From positions 1 to 52,929 of the forward strand of contig NZ_JAGGNR010000048.1 in NCBI RefSeq assembly GCF_018614975.1: 52,929 nucleotides of DNA, in the 5' to 3' direction. The first letter of the stretch is position 1, and each line of letters starts with the position of its first letter. A model generated the notes under the pieces. The model was not told the origin of the DNA. It made no database searches and saw only the letters and a list, made by a program, of their open reading frames with translations. The translations under genes were made by a program, and so were the position numbers. Source of the DNA: Paenibacillus polymyxa (GTDB taxonomy: Bacteria > Bacillota > Bacilli > Paenibacillales > Paenibacillaceae). Of the stretch, positions 8,210-17,033 are shown piece after piece.

Positions 8210-8434
8210 CTAAACGAGTTGCATTCCGCTTAAATGATGAGAACGGATGCTTAACAGACGCGTAACATGCTCAACCTCATCAAACGGTATCCACAGACTG
8301 CCGTGAACAGTTCGTAAGGAGAGAATGGATGTATCAGCAGTGCGCTCGGGAAAACCGGTTACCGTCTGACCGCTTGTATTACGAACTATGATCTGTTGTT
8401 TGCGCCGGATGGCAATTTCTACCTCTTTTTTCAT
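8210..8434 (-). CDS. Small hypothetical protein, possible beta-barrel
   Basis: 74 residues, basic at the N terminus (MKKEVEIAIRRKQQ), followed by short alternating strands (IIVRNTSGQTVTGF, SLWIPFDEVEHV). The pattern resembles small SH3/LSm-like barrels that present a turn motif, but no family is certain. AGGAG precedes the ATG at a slightly long spacing. It is alone, converging on the nuclease gene. It has no membrane segment. Confidence 0.55.
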   Translation of the reverse strand: MKKEVEIAIRRKQQIIVRNTSGQTVTGFPERTADTSILSLRTVHGSLWIPFDEVEHVTRLLSIRSHHLSGMQLV

Positions 8435-8589
8435 AAGTCATTGCTCCTGATTATGAGATGTTAAATCCATATGTCAATGTTTTCAATGGTTAATTTGTCT
8501 TCTTTATCTAGTCTATCAGAACTAGGTATAGATTTCCAGAAGAGAAATCAACAATCGTCTAGGTGATTTGACTTAGCTGGCGATTATCC

Positions 8590-8615
8590 GTTTTTGAATG
8601 GGCAATACGGGGTTA
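8590..8615 (+). promoter_or_regulatory. Candidate SigB-like promoter of the stress gene
   Basis: GTTTTT, a 14-base spacer and GGGTTA resemble the GTTTAA-N14-GGGTAT general-stress consensus. It lies 27 bases ahead of the YflT-like gene. A weak match; whether this organism has a SigB is not visible. Confidence 0.3.
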
Positions 8616-8641
8616 TATCAGGGTAAAAGGAGGGGAACGGA

Positions 8642-9091
8642 ATGACACAATTGATTATTGGGCTGGCCCGTACCGAGAACGAGGCTATATTGATGCTGAA
8701 TCAGGTGAAAGAGGAAGGAATTAAGGATAAATATTTGGGAGCGGTGGCGAAGGAACAGCTTAATCTGGAGCTGGTGAGCGAGAAGACAGGGCTGCCCAAA
8801 CCTTTGAAGGGTGCCGGAACAGATGGTGCCTTTGGCGCGCTAAAAGGTATACTGGCTGGTCTGGGGAAACGGATGGATCAGACGATGTCGATCGGAAAAG
8901 CAGTGCGCAGACTCGCTGGCAATGAGATTGGGAGTGAGACCGATGATTTGGTGCTTACACTGACTGAAGCGGGGATCTCGGAGGAGGATGCGCGGTATTA
9001 CGAAGATTGGCTGTTAAAGAACCATATCTTGGTTATCGTGGAGTGCAGTGAGGAAGAAGCGGCTCGTGTTCGACCTATTTTACTTTTTTAG
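8642..9091 (+). CDS. General stress protein 17M-like (YflT) domain protein
   Basis: 149 residues. The N terminus (LIIGLARTENEAILMLNQVKEE) and the pattern of a short alpha/beta fold with a central Gly/Ala-rich segment (GTDGAFGALKGILAGLG) fit the heat-induced stress protein YflT domain (general stress protein 17M). The C-terminal segment (ISEEDARYYEDWL...ILVIVECS) is a typical second half. It is cytoplasmic with unknown biochemical activity. AAAGGAGGGG precedes the ATG. Promoter-like general-stress boxes lie upstream. Confidence 0.75.
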   Translation: MTQLIIGLARTENEAILMLNQVKEEGIKDKYLGAVAKEQLNLELVSEKTGLPKPLKGAGTDGAFGALKGILAGLGKRMDQTMSIGKAVRRLAGNEIGSETDDLVLTLTEAGISEEDARYYEDWLLKNHILVIVECSEEEAARVRPILLF

Positions 9092-9243
9092 TTTAATTTA
9101 AGGCTGATTTTAGGTTTCTTTAATGTTGGGGAGGTATTCTTATCTCACACCTCCCTTAATATAGATTGGTTTACCGGAAGTCCGGGACCGCAACTCGGAC
9201 TTTCTAGGCACTGTGAGCTGACGCTTGCAGTGCCTGTTTCATT
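9092..9243. other. Intergenic region with three hairpins
   Basis: GGGAGGT / ACCTCCC (9129-9155), AAGTCCG / CGGACTT (9178-9202) and AGGCACTG / CAGTGCCT followed by GTTTC (9206-9235). The first probably ends the stress-gene transcript. The series has no ORF. It leads into the repeat element at 9244. Confidence 0.5.
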
Positions 9244-9435
9244 TATATAAGTTGTACTAAAGATTATTCACACTGACACTCCGATGACAGAATAACCTTC
9301 TAATCGCTGTTATCCCCAGATTTTTTCGATTCCCTTTTCTCAAGGGGGAAATCCGGTGATAAAGGCGAACGCTTCGCTTTTTCAGTTTTTTCTGTCCTCT
9401 CTGTTGTCGTGTAAATCAATAGTTAAACTTATATA
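9244..9435 (-). repeat. Terminal-inverted-repeat element, family 1, copy B
   Basis: About 192 bases in reverse orientation relative to the copy at 16783. The ends TATATAAGTT and AACTTATATA are inverted repeats, each followed inward by a TTTACAC/GTGTAAA-like box. On the minus strand it carries GCGAAGCGTTCGCC, TCTGGGGATAACAGCGAT and TTCTGTCATCGGAGTG, all shared with the 16.8-kb copy. No coding capacity. It is a non-autonomous, MITE-like or structured intergenic repeat. Confidence 0.75.
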
Positions 9436-9459
9436 GTTGGATTTTTTATATAAAAGGTG

Positions 9460-9488
9460 TTGCAAAGTTAATTAGTTCATGGTAAGAT
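9460..9488 (+). promoter_or_regulatory. SigA promoter of tRNA-Leu
   Basis: TTGCAA, a 17-base spacer, TAAGAT. It ends 30 bases upstream of the tRNA. Confidence 0.65.
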
Positions 9489-9518
9489 ATTTCTTGTCGC
9501 CAAGAAATACATAATCCT

Positions 9519-9604
9519 GCCGGGGTGGCGGAATTGGCAGACGCACAGGACTTAAAATCCTGCGGTAGGTGACTACCGTACCGGTTCGATCCCGGTCCTC
9601 GGCA
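9519..9604 (+). tRNA. tRNA-Leu(UAA)
   Basis: An 86-base class II tRNA. The acceptor GCCGGGG pairs with CCTCGGC (one G-U). The anticodon stem CAGGA/TCCTG encloses CTTAAAA with anticodon TAA. It has a long variable arm (GGTAGGTGACTACC) and a T arm with GGTTCGATCCC. Discriminator A; CCA is not encoded. It is a solitary gene with its own promoter and terminator, flanked on both sides by family 1 repeat copies in inverted orientation. Confidence 0.97.
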
Positions 9605-9612
9605 TCTTAAAG

Positions 9613-9660
9613 AAAAGATCGTATGACGCTTGTTAACCAAGCTGCATGCGATCTTTTTTT
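9613..9660 (+). terminator. Rho-independent terminator of tRNA-Leu
   Basis: AAAAGATCG pairs with CGATCTTTT around a 27-base loop, followed by a T run. Confidence 0.75.
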
Positions 9661-9830
9661 ATGTTCTTTACTATGAATAACATCATGTAGCTGATCACTT
9701 CACCATGCAGTTCATAAACATAAACACTGCATAATACATATCAGAAGGTACATTTATCTGACTTTTATGAAGAGACGGAACAATGGTGTATACTATCCGT
9801 AGGCATATATTACCTTTACCTTGCTGAACG

Positions 9831-9926
9831 ATATAAGTTCAACTACACATTTACACGATAACGTACAGGACGGATGTTATTCTGTCATCGGAGTGCTCGT
9901 GTAAATAACCATATTTGAACTTATGT
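9831..9926 (+). repeat. Terminal-inverted-repeat element, family 1, short copy C
   Basis: About 96 bases with ends ATATAAGTTCAA and TTTGAACTTAT, inner TTTACACGATAACG and TCGTGTAAATA boxes, and TTATTCTGTCATCGGAGTG. It matches both ends of the longer copies but lacks the central GCGAAGCGTTCGCC and CTGGGGATAACAGCG segments, so it is an internal-deletion form. It ends about 50 bases before the PreP-type protease gene and may lie in its 5' UTR. Confidence 0.75.
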
Positions 9927-9975
9927 AGAGTCACAAAACCAATAAAACAATCTTATGGACGGAGGACTCAAGTTT

Positions 9976-12897
9976 ATGTTGAAACAGCTTAAGCCATACA
10001 AGGTGTTACAGAAGCGCAGAATCGAAGAACTGAAATCGGATGCGTATCTGCTGGAACACCAGAAATCCGGAGCCAAAATTGTACTTTTGTCCAATCAGGA
10101 CGACAACAAAGTATTCAGTATTGGTTTCCGCACACCTCCGGAAGATGATACAGGGGTAGCCCACATCCTCGAACACTCTGTGCTCTGTGGGTCCAAGAAA
10201 TTTCCGGCCAAGGATTCTTTTGTTGAGTTGCTGAAAGGTTCATTGAATACATTCCTTAACGCCATGACGTATCCCGATAAGACGATCTATCCGATCGCGA
10301 GTCGTAATGATCACGACTTCCATAACCTGATGGATATATATCTGGATGCGGTATTAAATACAAATATTTATGAGAATGAAAAGATATTTCTACAAGAGGG
10401 ATGGAACTACAACCTGACCTTTGCCGACGATGAGTTAACCTACAACGGAGTTGTATATAACGAGATGAAAGGTGCCTTTTCCTCACCGGAACGAATGGTG
10501 CGCAGAGAAGTGCTGAACTCCCTTTTCCCGGATACCACATACTCCTCCGAGTCTGGCGGGTTCCCGGAAGCTATACTGGATCTGACTTATCAGGGGCTGC
10601 TGGATTTCCACACGAGATACTACCATCCTTCCAACAGTTACATCTATCTCTACGGGGATATGGATATGGAAGAGAAGCTGCAATGGCTGGATGAAAACTA
10701 CCTGAGTGCATATGATCGCATCGAGATTGATTCGGCCATTCAACTTCAACCTGCCTTTGCAGAACGGGTAGACACAGTTAAGACTTACTCTGCGGGAAGT
10801 ACGGAATCGGAAGTAGATAACAGCTTCTTGACCTATAACGCGGTGATCGGCACAAGTCTGGATAAGGAACTGAACATATCGTTCCAAATTTTGTTATACG
10901 CACTGCTGAACGCTCCGGGAGCGGTATTGAAACAGGCTTTGCTGGATAAAGGAATTGCGAAGGACGTCTACGGTTCGTATGATGACAGCCTGTATCAGCC
11001 TGTGTTCACGGTGGGACTGAAGAAGAGCAACCTGGCGAGCAAAGAGGATTTCCTGGGAACGGTAAAAGAAGTGCTGGAGCGTGTAGTGAAAGAAGGCTTC
11101 GATCCAAAAGCGTTGCTTGCTGGAATTAACTCGTATGAGTTCAATCACAGAGAAGCGGACTATGGCAGAATGCCGAAGGGCCTGATCTACGGATTCTCCT
11201 CCCTGCAAAGCTGGCTGTACGATGAGGAGGCACCTTTCACCCATCTGGAGGCCAATGACGTATTTGCTGAGCTGCGTACAAAAATGAACGAAGGTTACTT
11301 TGAGCAGCTGATTGAGAAATATATTTTGCAGAACACCCATACTTCTTTTGTGGCGCTTACCCCGGATAAGGGGCTGAACTCACGCAAGGAGGAAGCATTG
11401 AAAGCACGTCTGAAAACCATCCAAGCCGGACTTAGTGAGGAAGAAGTTCAGACGCTGATTCAGAAAACGGAAGCACTCGCCGAGTATCAGAATACACCTT
11501 CAACCAAAGAGCAACAGCAGGTCATTCCGACGTTATCAATTGAAGATATTGAACCAAAAGCCTCTATGTTGCATCAAACGGTGAACCAGGTCGATGGCAC
11601 AACCATTCTGCATCATAATCTTTATACTAACGGAATTGGTTATCTGAGACTGCTGTTTGATATCAACGAAGTGCCACGTCATCTCCTGCCGTATGCAGGG
11701 TTGCTGAAGAATGTACTGGGTTACGTGGATACTCAAAATTACTCCTTCAATGAACTGTCCAATGAAATCCATATCCATTCGGGTGGTATTCATAGCGGGA
11801 TTGGATCTTATGCCAATTCGCATAAGCACAATGAATTCAAGGCTACCTATGAGTTCAATGCAAAAGTGTTATATGACAAGCTTGGATTTGCCTTTGATAT
11901 GATCCAAGAAATTGTGTTCACATCCCGATTCGATAATTCGAAGCGGTTGTATGAGATCATCTCTCAGATGAAAGGTAATCTGCAACGTAATCTGATCAAC
12001 AGCGGACACTCTGCGGGAATTGGCCGGTCTTCGTCCAAACATTCAGCGGTTGCCGATTTCAGGGAAGCTGTAAGTGGTATCGCCTTTTACCAGTGGTTGG
12101 AGGATCTTCAGGCGAATTTTGAGGCTAGAAAAGAAGAGTTATCTTCCAGTCTGCAAGAGTTGACGGGGTATATTTTCAGACCGGAGAATTTGCTTGTTAG
12201 TTACACTGCCGATGAGCAGGGATATGAAGGACTGGAGCAACAGGTGTCCGATCTGAAAGCAAAGCTGTTCACACATGAGGTTGCCAAGGAAGCATTCTCC
12301 TTCTCACCTGCAACTCATAAGGAAGGATTCCGTTCCCCGTCAGAGGTGCAGTACGTGGTGCAAACGGGCAATTATATCGACAAAGGATATCAATACACCG
12401 GTTCACTACGGGTCTTGCAGGGAATCCTGTCTCTGGATTACTTGTGGACCAATATCCGCGCCAAAGGTGGAGCTTATGGCTGCATGTCAGGCTTCAGACG
12501 GAACGGAGACAGCTACGTTGCATCGTATCGTGATCCGAACCTCGATAAAACGTACAAAGTATATGAAGAGATACCGCAATATTTGACCGATTTCCGTGCA
12601 GACGAGCGGGAGATGACGCGTTATATCATTGGTGCAATCCAGGATCTCGATACGCCGAGAACGCCTTATGGAGAAGGAGCTTTCTCCCTGGAGTGTTATC
12701 TGTCGAATGTGACTGAAGCGGATCTGCAACAGGAACGTGACGAAGTGTTAAGCACAAAGGAAAGCGATATTATCGGTTTTGCTGAGCTCTTATCGGCCAT
12801 ACTTGAACAGCAACAGCGCTGCGTGATCGGTAATGAGAACAAGATTGAGGAACAGAAGCAAATGTTTGACGAGACGCTGGATTTAATTAAAAACTAA
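9976..12897 (+). CDS. M16C metalloprotease, presequence-protease (PreP/Cym1) type
   Basis: 973 residues, the usual length of the PreP/Cym1 group. The inverted zinc motif HILEH is at residues 63-67, followed by the family-typical SVLCGSKKFPAKDSF. A distal glutamate lies near NEMKGAFSSPE. The C-terminal half has the inactive second pair of M16 domains, with a TKGGAYG-like segment (RAKGGAYGCM) near residue 830. It is cytoplasmic with no signal peptide and degrades short peptides by family analogy. GGACGGAGGA at 9958-9966 selects the ATG at 9976; an earlier ATG at 9955 overlaps that site. It is monocistronic with a terminator after it. Confidence 0.92.
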   Translation: MLKQLKPYKVLQKRRIEELKSDAYLLEHQKSGAKIVLLSNQDDNKVFSIGFRTPPEDDTGVAHILEHSVLCGSKKFPAKDSFVELLKGSLNTFLNAMTYPDKTIYPIASRNDHDFHNLMDIYLDAVLNTNIYENEKIFLQEGWNYNLTFADDELTYNGVVYNEMKGAFSSPERMVRREVLNSLFPDTTYSSESGGFPEAILDLTYQGLLDFHTRYYHPSNSYIYLYGDMDMEEKLQWLDENYLSAYDRIEIDSAIQLQPAFAERVDTVKTYSAGSTESEVDNSFLTYNAVIGTSLDKELNISFQILLYALLNAPGAVLKQALLDKGIAKDVYGSYDDSLYQPVFTVGLKKSNLASKEDFLGTVKEVLERVVKEGFDPKALLAGINSYEFNHREADYGRMPKGLIYGFSSLQSWLYDEEAPFTHLEANDVFAELRTKMNEGYFEQLIEKYILQNTHTSFVALTPDKGLNSRKEEALKARLKTIQAGLSEEEVQTLIQKTEALAEYQNTPSTKEQQQVIPTLSIEDIEPKASMLHQTVNQVDGTTILHHNLYTNGIGYLRLLFDINEVPRHLLPYAGLLKNVLGYVDTQNYSFNELSNEIHIHSGGIHSGIGSYANSHKHNEFKATYEFNAKVLYDKLGFAFDMIQEIVFTSRFDNSKRLYEIISQMKGNLQRNLINSGHSAGIGRSSSKHSAVADFREAVSGIAFYQWLEDLQANFEARKEELSSSLQELTGYIFRPENLLVSYTADEQGYEGLEQQVSDLKAKLFTHEVAKEAFSFSPATHKEGFRSPSEVQYVVQTGNYIDKGYQYTGSLRVLQGILSLDYLWTNIRAKGGAYGCMSGFRRNGDSYVASYRDPNLDKTYKVYEEIPQYLTDFRADEREMTRYIIGAIQDLDTPRTPYGEGAFSLECYLSNVTEADLQQERDEVLSTKESDIIGFAELLSAILEQQQRCVIGNENKIEEQKQMFDETLDLIKN

Positions 12898-12940
12898 GCG
12901 TTAGTCTCGCGTATTCCCCGATCCATTAGGCGTCAAAGCG

Positions 12941-12988
12941 AAAGGCACTTTTATGAGCTGGTTCAACAGCTTATAGAAGTGCCTTTTC
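12941..12988 (+). terminator. Rho-independent terminator
   Basis: AAAGGCACTT pairs with AAGTGCCTTT around a loop that has its own AGCTG/CAGCT pairing. A short T tail follows. It ends the protease transcript. Confidence 0.75.
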
Positions 12989-13043
12989 TAGTGGGGAGGA
13001 GCTGTCTCCATCCCATATGAGAATGTGTGACACGCCGCGTTGT

Positions 13044-13751
13044 TCAAGTGACAGCAAGCATATTGTATATTTTCAGGGTCCGCAGATCTTCCTTTGAGAT
13101 TTTCAATTCATGATATAACTCCTGATTCTCGGGCAGCGGTGTTCTGGAGAATAACATTTTGAGCGCGATCGGCATGAAAGGTCTGAATGAGACACCAGCC
13201 ATCAGTCCCCACTTTTTCTCCGATTCCTGAAAAGACGCCAGAATATTAATATACAGGTTCTCCAGCGGCGTAGCCTGATTTTTCAAAATCAGCGTGGTGA
13301 GTGTATCATAGTGCTCGGTGTGGCCCCAATACATATTCTCGCACTCCTGGTAGTTCTCAAAATCCTTCACATTCATATACATCACGGTGCGATAACGGTT
13401 GGCATCCGACTGAGCCATCATGTCGATGACACAACGAATGAGACTGTTGTTACGCCCATCATAGAAGTAGGAATAGAAACGTGTGGAGTTCTTGAAAAAG
13501 CTGGACGGGACCGCATTCATCAGGGGAGATGCATGTCTTGGCTCTTGGTACAGGAGTTGCTCCACCTGAATGTTGAGCGCATCTGCAATATGATGTAACG
13601 TGACCAGATCAAGTGTAATATCTCCACTCTCATATTTGGATAGGGTGCCTTTGCTCTTGAAAATCTGATCCGCCAGCTGTTGAATGGTCAGCCCTCGCCA
13701 CTTCCGAAAGTTTCGTATTTTCTTGCCAACTTCCTGATTGATATTGTTCAT
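13044..13751 (-). CDS. XRE-family transcriptional regulator
   Basis: 235 residues. The N-terminal helix-turn-helix of the Xre/Cro type spans about residues 9-62 (IRNFRKWRGLTIQQLADQ, then TLSKYESGDITL). The remaining 170 residues form an effector or dimerisation part without a recognised family, with two conserved-looking hydrophobic helices near the end. AAGGAGAACTCGTT precedes the ATG. It is divergent from the MalY/PatB gene across about 250 bases, so it most likely regulates that gene and itself. The ligand is unknown. Confidence 0.85.
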   Translation of the reverse strand: MNNINQEVGKKIRNFRKWRGLTIQQLADQIFKSKGTLSKYESGDITLDLVTLHHIADALNIQVEQLLYQEPRHASPLMNAVPSSFFKNSTRFYSYFYDGRNNSLIRCVIDMMAQSDANRYRTVMYMNVKDFENYQECENMYWGHTEHYDTLTTLILKNQATPLENLYINILASFQESEKKWGLMAGVSFRPFMPIALKMLFSRTPLPENQELYHELKISKEDLRTLKIYNMLAVT

Positions 13752-14002
13752 AACGAGTTCTCCTTATGCAATGTTTCTTGAGAGTACGTGAAAATGATGA
13801 AAGTCATTCATAAAAATGATGTTATATGAGAAATATATCACTTTTTCACCGAAATACCTATTCTGGAGAAACAATGATCTTCATTTGTTTCGTCAGGATA
13901 GATTTTATTGCATTTGATGCAATTTCTACGTCATGAAATAATAGATGTAATACGACATGAACCGACAATGGACAAAGTAGAGCAGACAGAGGAGCAGAAG
14001 CT
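13752..14002. promoter_or_regulatory. Divergent intergenic control region
   Basis: AT-rich spacer between the XRE regulator and the MalY/PatB gene. It contains repeated ATGATG/CATTCAT words near 13790-13825 that could be an operator. No site is certain. Confidence 0.3.
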
Positions 14003-15217
14003 ATGAAATATAACTTTGATGAGATTATAGACCGCACAGGTACAAATGCCATGAATACCGATGGTTTCCGTCAATATATTTTTAACGCAACAGAAGATAT
14101 GACATTTCCATTTAAGGACGAAGAATTTATTCGCATGTGGATTGCAGATATGGAGTTCGCCACACCTCCCGAGATTCTGGATGCAGTTAAGGAGCGTCTG
14201 GACCGTAGAATCATGGGTTACTCTCAGGTATTTGATCCGGCATACTATGAAGCTGTCTCGAATTGGATGAAAAGGTACTATAATTGGTCCTTCCCGAAGG
14301 AGCATTTGGAGACCTCAAACGGGATCATCCCCGCTTTGTATGAACTGGTGGAATATATCTGTCAATCCGATGAGAAAGTACTGATCGTGACCCCATCCTA
14401 TGGTTTCTTCAAGTCAGCTGCGGAGCATAATGATCTTGAACTGGTGTGTTCGGATATGATCAACGAGCAGGGGCGTTATTCGATTGATTTTGAGGATTTT
14501 GAAGCCAAGGCCAAAGATGAGCAAGTTCGGGTATGTATTTTCTGCAACCCCCATAATCCATCTGGACGCGTCTGGACAACGGAAGAGTTACAACGTGTGG
14601 GTGAGATCTGTCTGAGGAACAATGTATGGATTATTTCGGATGAAATTCACTGTGATCTGCTGCGGACTGGCAAAAGACATACGCCACTTGCAAAGCTGTT
14701 CCCGGATACGGATCGAATCATTACATGCATGTCTCCGAGCAAAACATTCAACATGGCTGGTCTGATGTTCTCCAATGTCATCATTCCGAACAAGGCACTT
14801 CGAGACATCTGGCAGGCACGCCATTATGGTTTCAAAAACCCACTGAGCATCGCTGCCACTCAGGCGGCTTACGAAACGGGTGAAGAGTGGCTGAAACAAT
14901 TAAAAGGATATCTCGACGCCAATTTCGCCTGCGTAGAACAATATGTGAAGCAGCATCTGCCACTGGCCGTCTTTCACATTCCGGAAGCAACGTATCTGGC
15001 CTGGATTGATATCTCGGCATATGCTCCCCAAAATGTTAGTTTACCGTTATTCTTCGCTGAGCAAGCGGGTGTGTTGCTCGAAGATGGACATATGTTTGTA
15101 GCCAATGGTGAGGGTTGTATTCGGTTGAATCTGGCTTGTCCCCGCTCTGTCCTTCAGGAAGGATTACGGAGAATCAGCAGTGTGCTTGTGAAAGAAGTCG
15201 AAGAGGTGCCCGTTTAA
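14003..15217 (+). CDS. MalY/PatB-type PLP aminotransferase (C-S lyase)
   Basis: 404 residues, fold type I PLP enzyme. The Schiff-base lysine is Lys247 in MSPSKTFNMAGL. The upstream NPHNPSGRVW and SDEIHCDL segments are typical of MalY/PatB cystathionine beta-lyase-like proteins. The N terminus (YNFDEIIDRTGTNAMNTDG) also matches. It probably cleaves C-S bonds of cystathionine or related compounds, in the cytoplasm. GAGGAGCAGAAGCT precedes the ATG. The divergent XRE gene suggests dedicated control. A terminator follows at 15232. Confidence 0.9.
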   Translation: MKYNFDEIIDRTGTNAMNTDGFRQYIFNATEDMTFPFKDEEFIRMWIADMEFATPPEILDAVKERLDRRIMGYSQVFDPAYYEAVSNWMKRYYNWSFPKEHLETSNGIIPALYELVEYICQSDEKVLIVTPSYGFFKSAAEHNDLELVCSDMINEQGRYSIDFEDFEAKAKDEQVRVCIFCNPHNPSGRVWTTEELQRVGEICLRNNVWIISDEIHCDLLRTGKRHTPLAKLFPDTDRIITCMSPSKTFNMAGLMFSNVIIPNKALRDIWQARHYGFKNPLSIAATQAAYETGEEWLKQLKGYLDANFACVEQYVKQHLPLAVFHIPEATYLAWIDISAYAPQNVSLPLFFAEQAGVLLEDGHMFVANGEGCIRLNLACPRSVLQEGLRRISSVLVKEVEEVPV

Positions 15218-15231
15218 GTATAAAGTCATCA

Positions 15232-15262
15232 AGTCATCACGCAACAGCGTGGTGACTTTTTG
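15232..15262 (+). terminator. Rho-independent terminator
   Basis: AGTCATCACGC / GCGTGGTGACT with an AACA loop and a TTTT tail, after the aminotransferase gene. Confidence 0.85.
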
Positions 15263-15463
15263 GGATGAGATACGGATTGCAGAAAGAACAAGGTTTATTT
15301 TGAGGTGAACTTATACTCTGATGCGCAATTCTGGTCTGCTGTCCCCGGTTATGTTAAAATGGTGGATAGTCTATGAGTTGCATGACATGCGGCTCTCAGA
15401 AGGAAGAGCCCAGTAGTTGGGCTGCACGAAACTGCATTCATCAGGGGAAAGGAGCCTATACAT

Positions 15464-16132
15464 ATGTTTGGGAACGATTGGGACAAGGTGCTTCAGGAAG
15501 AGACGGAAGCCGAATATTTTAACAAGATTCGTTACACCCTCGCCGCCGAGTACAAAACGCAGACGGTCTTTCCACCCAAAGAAGACCTGTTCTCCGCACT
15601 GAAGCTGACTCCGTATCATCAGGTTAAGGTCGTTATTATTGGTCAGGACCCTTATCATGGAGCTGGTCAAGCTCACGGATTAAGTTTTTCCGTTAGACCG
15701 GGGGTACGTGTACCGCCTTCTCTGAAAAATATATATAAGGAACTTCAGGCCGATCTGGGCCTGCCGATTCCGAATCATGGATCTCTGGTCCACTGGGCGC
15801 AGCAGGGAGTCCTGCTATTAAATGCCGTTCTGACGGTCCGTGAAGGTCAGCCGAACTCTCATCAGGCATTGGGCTGGCAGACGTTTACGGATGCTGTCAT
15901 TCGCGCACTGAATGAACGTTCAGAGCCGATGGTATATATGCTGTGGGGCAGTCATGCGCAGAAGAAAGGTGCATTTATTAACAGGGACAAGCACCTGGTA
16001 CTGGAGTCTACACATCCGAGTCCGCTGGCTGCGCATCGTGGATTCCTCGGCAGTCGTCCCTTTTCCAAAGCGAATGACTTCTTGACCTCCAAAGGTATTG
16101 AACCGATCGATTGGAAGATACCTGAAAACTAG
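15464..16132 (+). CDS. ung: Uracil-DNA glycosylase, family 1
   Basis: 222 residues, the normal size. The water-activating motif GQDPYHG is at 60-66 (catalytic Asp62) and the DNA-intercalation motif HPSPL has His184. LSFSVRPGVRVPPSLKNIYKE is also family-typical. It removes uracil from DNA as the first step of base excision repair. AAAGGAGCC precedes the ATG. The next gene starts about 20 bases after the stop, so the two are probably co-transcribed. Confidence 0.97.
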   Translation: MFGNDWDKVLQEETEAEYFNKIRYTLAAEYKTQTVFPPKEDLFSALKLTPYHQVKVVIIGQDPYHGAGQAHGLSFSVRPGVRVPPSLKNIYKELQADLGLPIPNHGSLVHWAQQGVLLLNAVLTVREGQPNSHQALGWQTFTDAVIRALNERSEPMVYMLWGSHAQKKGAFINRDKHLVLESTHPSPLAAHRGFLGSRPFSKANDFLTSKGIEPIDWKIPEN

Positions 16133-16151
16133 ACAGATGGAGGTGAGAACA

Positions 16152-16571
16152 TTGCGACATTGGATAGGACGAAAAGTAGCGGTATATCGTGCAACAGGCA
16201 TACGGGAGCCATTGAAGGGAACGCTGGTTGAGTGGGATGAAGAAGCGGAATGTGTACGGATCGGACCGAAACGGATCAAGGTATCGTTTGACAATATCGC
16301 AATGATCAGACCTCTTCCCGAAGAGAGTCTTCCCTTAAAGAAAGCACGTTCTGAGGTGCACAAGGTTGGATATGTGATGAAAAAGGCGATTCAGTTCGAA
16401 AATGCGATCTATTTCAAGTCACAGGTTATGATCTGGCGCCGGGCCAAAATTGTAGCGTTATCCACGACGATTCTGCGTCATGACGAGGATCAGGTTGAAC
16501 TTGCAGATGGTCGGGTTCTTCGTAAAGACAAGCATATGTTTGTCGTACGTTCACGCCGTGGGATACGTTAG
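16152..16571 (+). CDS. Conserved hypothetical protein downstream of ung
   Basis: 139 residues. GGAGGTGAG at 16139-16147 and an eight-base gap point to a TTG start at 16152; the frame extends upstream into ung without a better site. The N-terminal half (RHWIGRKVAVYRATGIREPLKG, then IKVSFDNIAMIRPL) looks like a small SH3/LSm-type barrel. The C-terminal half is basic (MIWRRAKIVALSTT). It has no membrane span. Position after ung may hint at a nucleic-acid role, but that is inference. A terminator follows at 16683. Confidence 0.65.
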   Translation: MRHWIGRKVAVYRATGIREPLKGTLVEWDEEAECVRIGPKRIKVSFDNIAMIRPLPEESLPLKKARSEVHKVGYVMKKAIQFENAIYFKSQVMIWRRAKIVALSTTILRHDEDQVELADGRVLRKDKHMFVVRSRRGIR

Positions 16572-16682
16572 TACCACGAAGATTTAATATTCATTTCATG
16601 CAAAGATCATATGGATTTAATGTTTGGTCTGTATATTAGGTAGTAACAACCCCTTCTAAATTGATGTGTATTAAAACGGGAG

Positions 16683-16717
16683 CCCGGCCGGCTGCAAACG
16701 GTCGGGTATTTTTTTGC
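16683..16717 (+). terminator. Rho-independent terminator
   Basis: CCCGGCCG / CGGTCGGG with a GCTGCAAA loop and a run of seven T. It ends the ung transcript. Confidence 0.85.
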
Positions 16718-16782
16718 CCAGTGGTTCTGTTAACTGGTTGTACAGAGCCATAACATTCATGTTATATATTATTAAAATAGAT

Positions 16783-17004
16783 ATATTGAACTAAACATTT
16801 TACACGAGAACGTAGAGGGCAGAAATAACCTGAAGAAGCGGAGCGTTCGCCTAAAAGCTTTCTGAAAGAAAGCTACATCGGAAGCATACGCTATCAACAG
16901 ATTTTCACCTTTGTAAAATTGAATTAAAAAATCTGGGGATAACAGCGATCGGAAGGTTGTTCTGTCATCGAAGTGGTAAGTGTAAATATTCTTTAGTTCA
17001 ATCT
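16783..17004 (+). repeat. Terminal-inverted-repeat element, family 1, copy A
   Basis: About 222 bases with ends TTGAACTAAA (16786-16795) and TTTAGTTCAA (16992-17001), each with an inner TTTACAC / GTGTAAA box. Inside it has GCGGAGCGTTCGCC, TCTGGGGATAACAGCGAT and TTCTGTCATCGAAGTG. These match copies at 9244-9435 (inverted) and 9831-9926 (short). It lies between the ung terminator and the LOG gene, 30 bases from that start codon. Confidence 0.75.
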
Positions 17005-17033
17005 AAAAAGATCATGAGAAGGAGTGAAACCCA

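Noticed and set aside
15373..15522. Small frame with a CxxC word ahead of ung
   Set aside because: No ribosome binding site and it overlaps the ung start in another frame; better read as 5' UTR.
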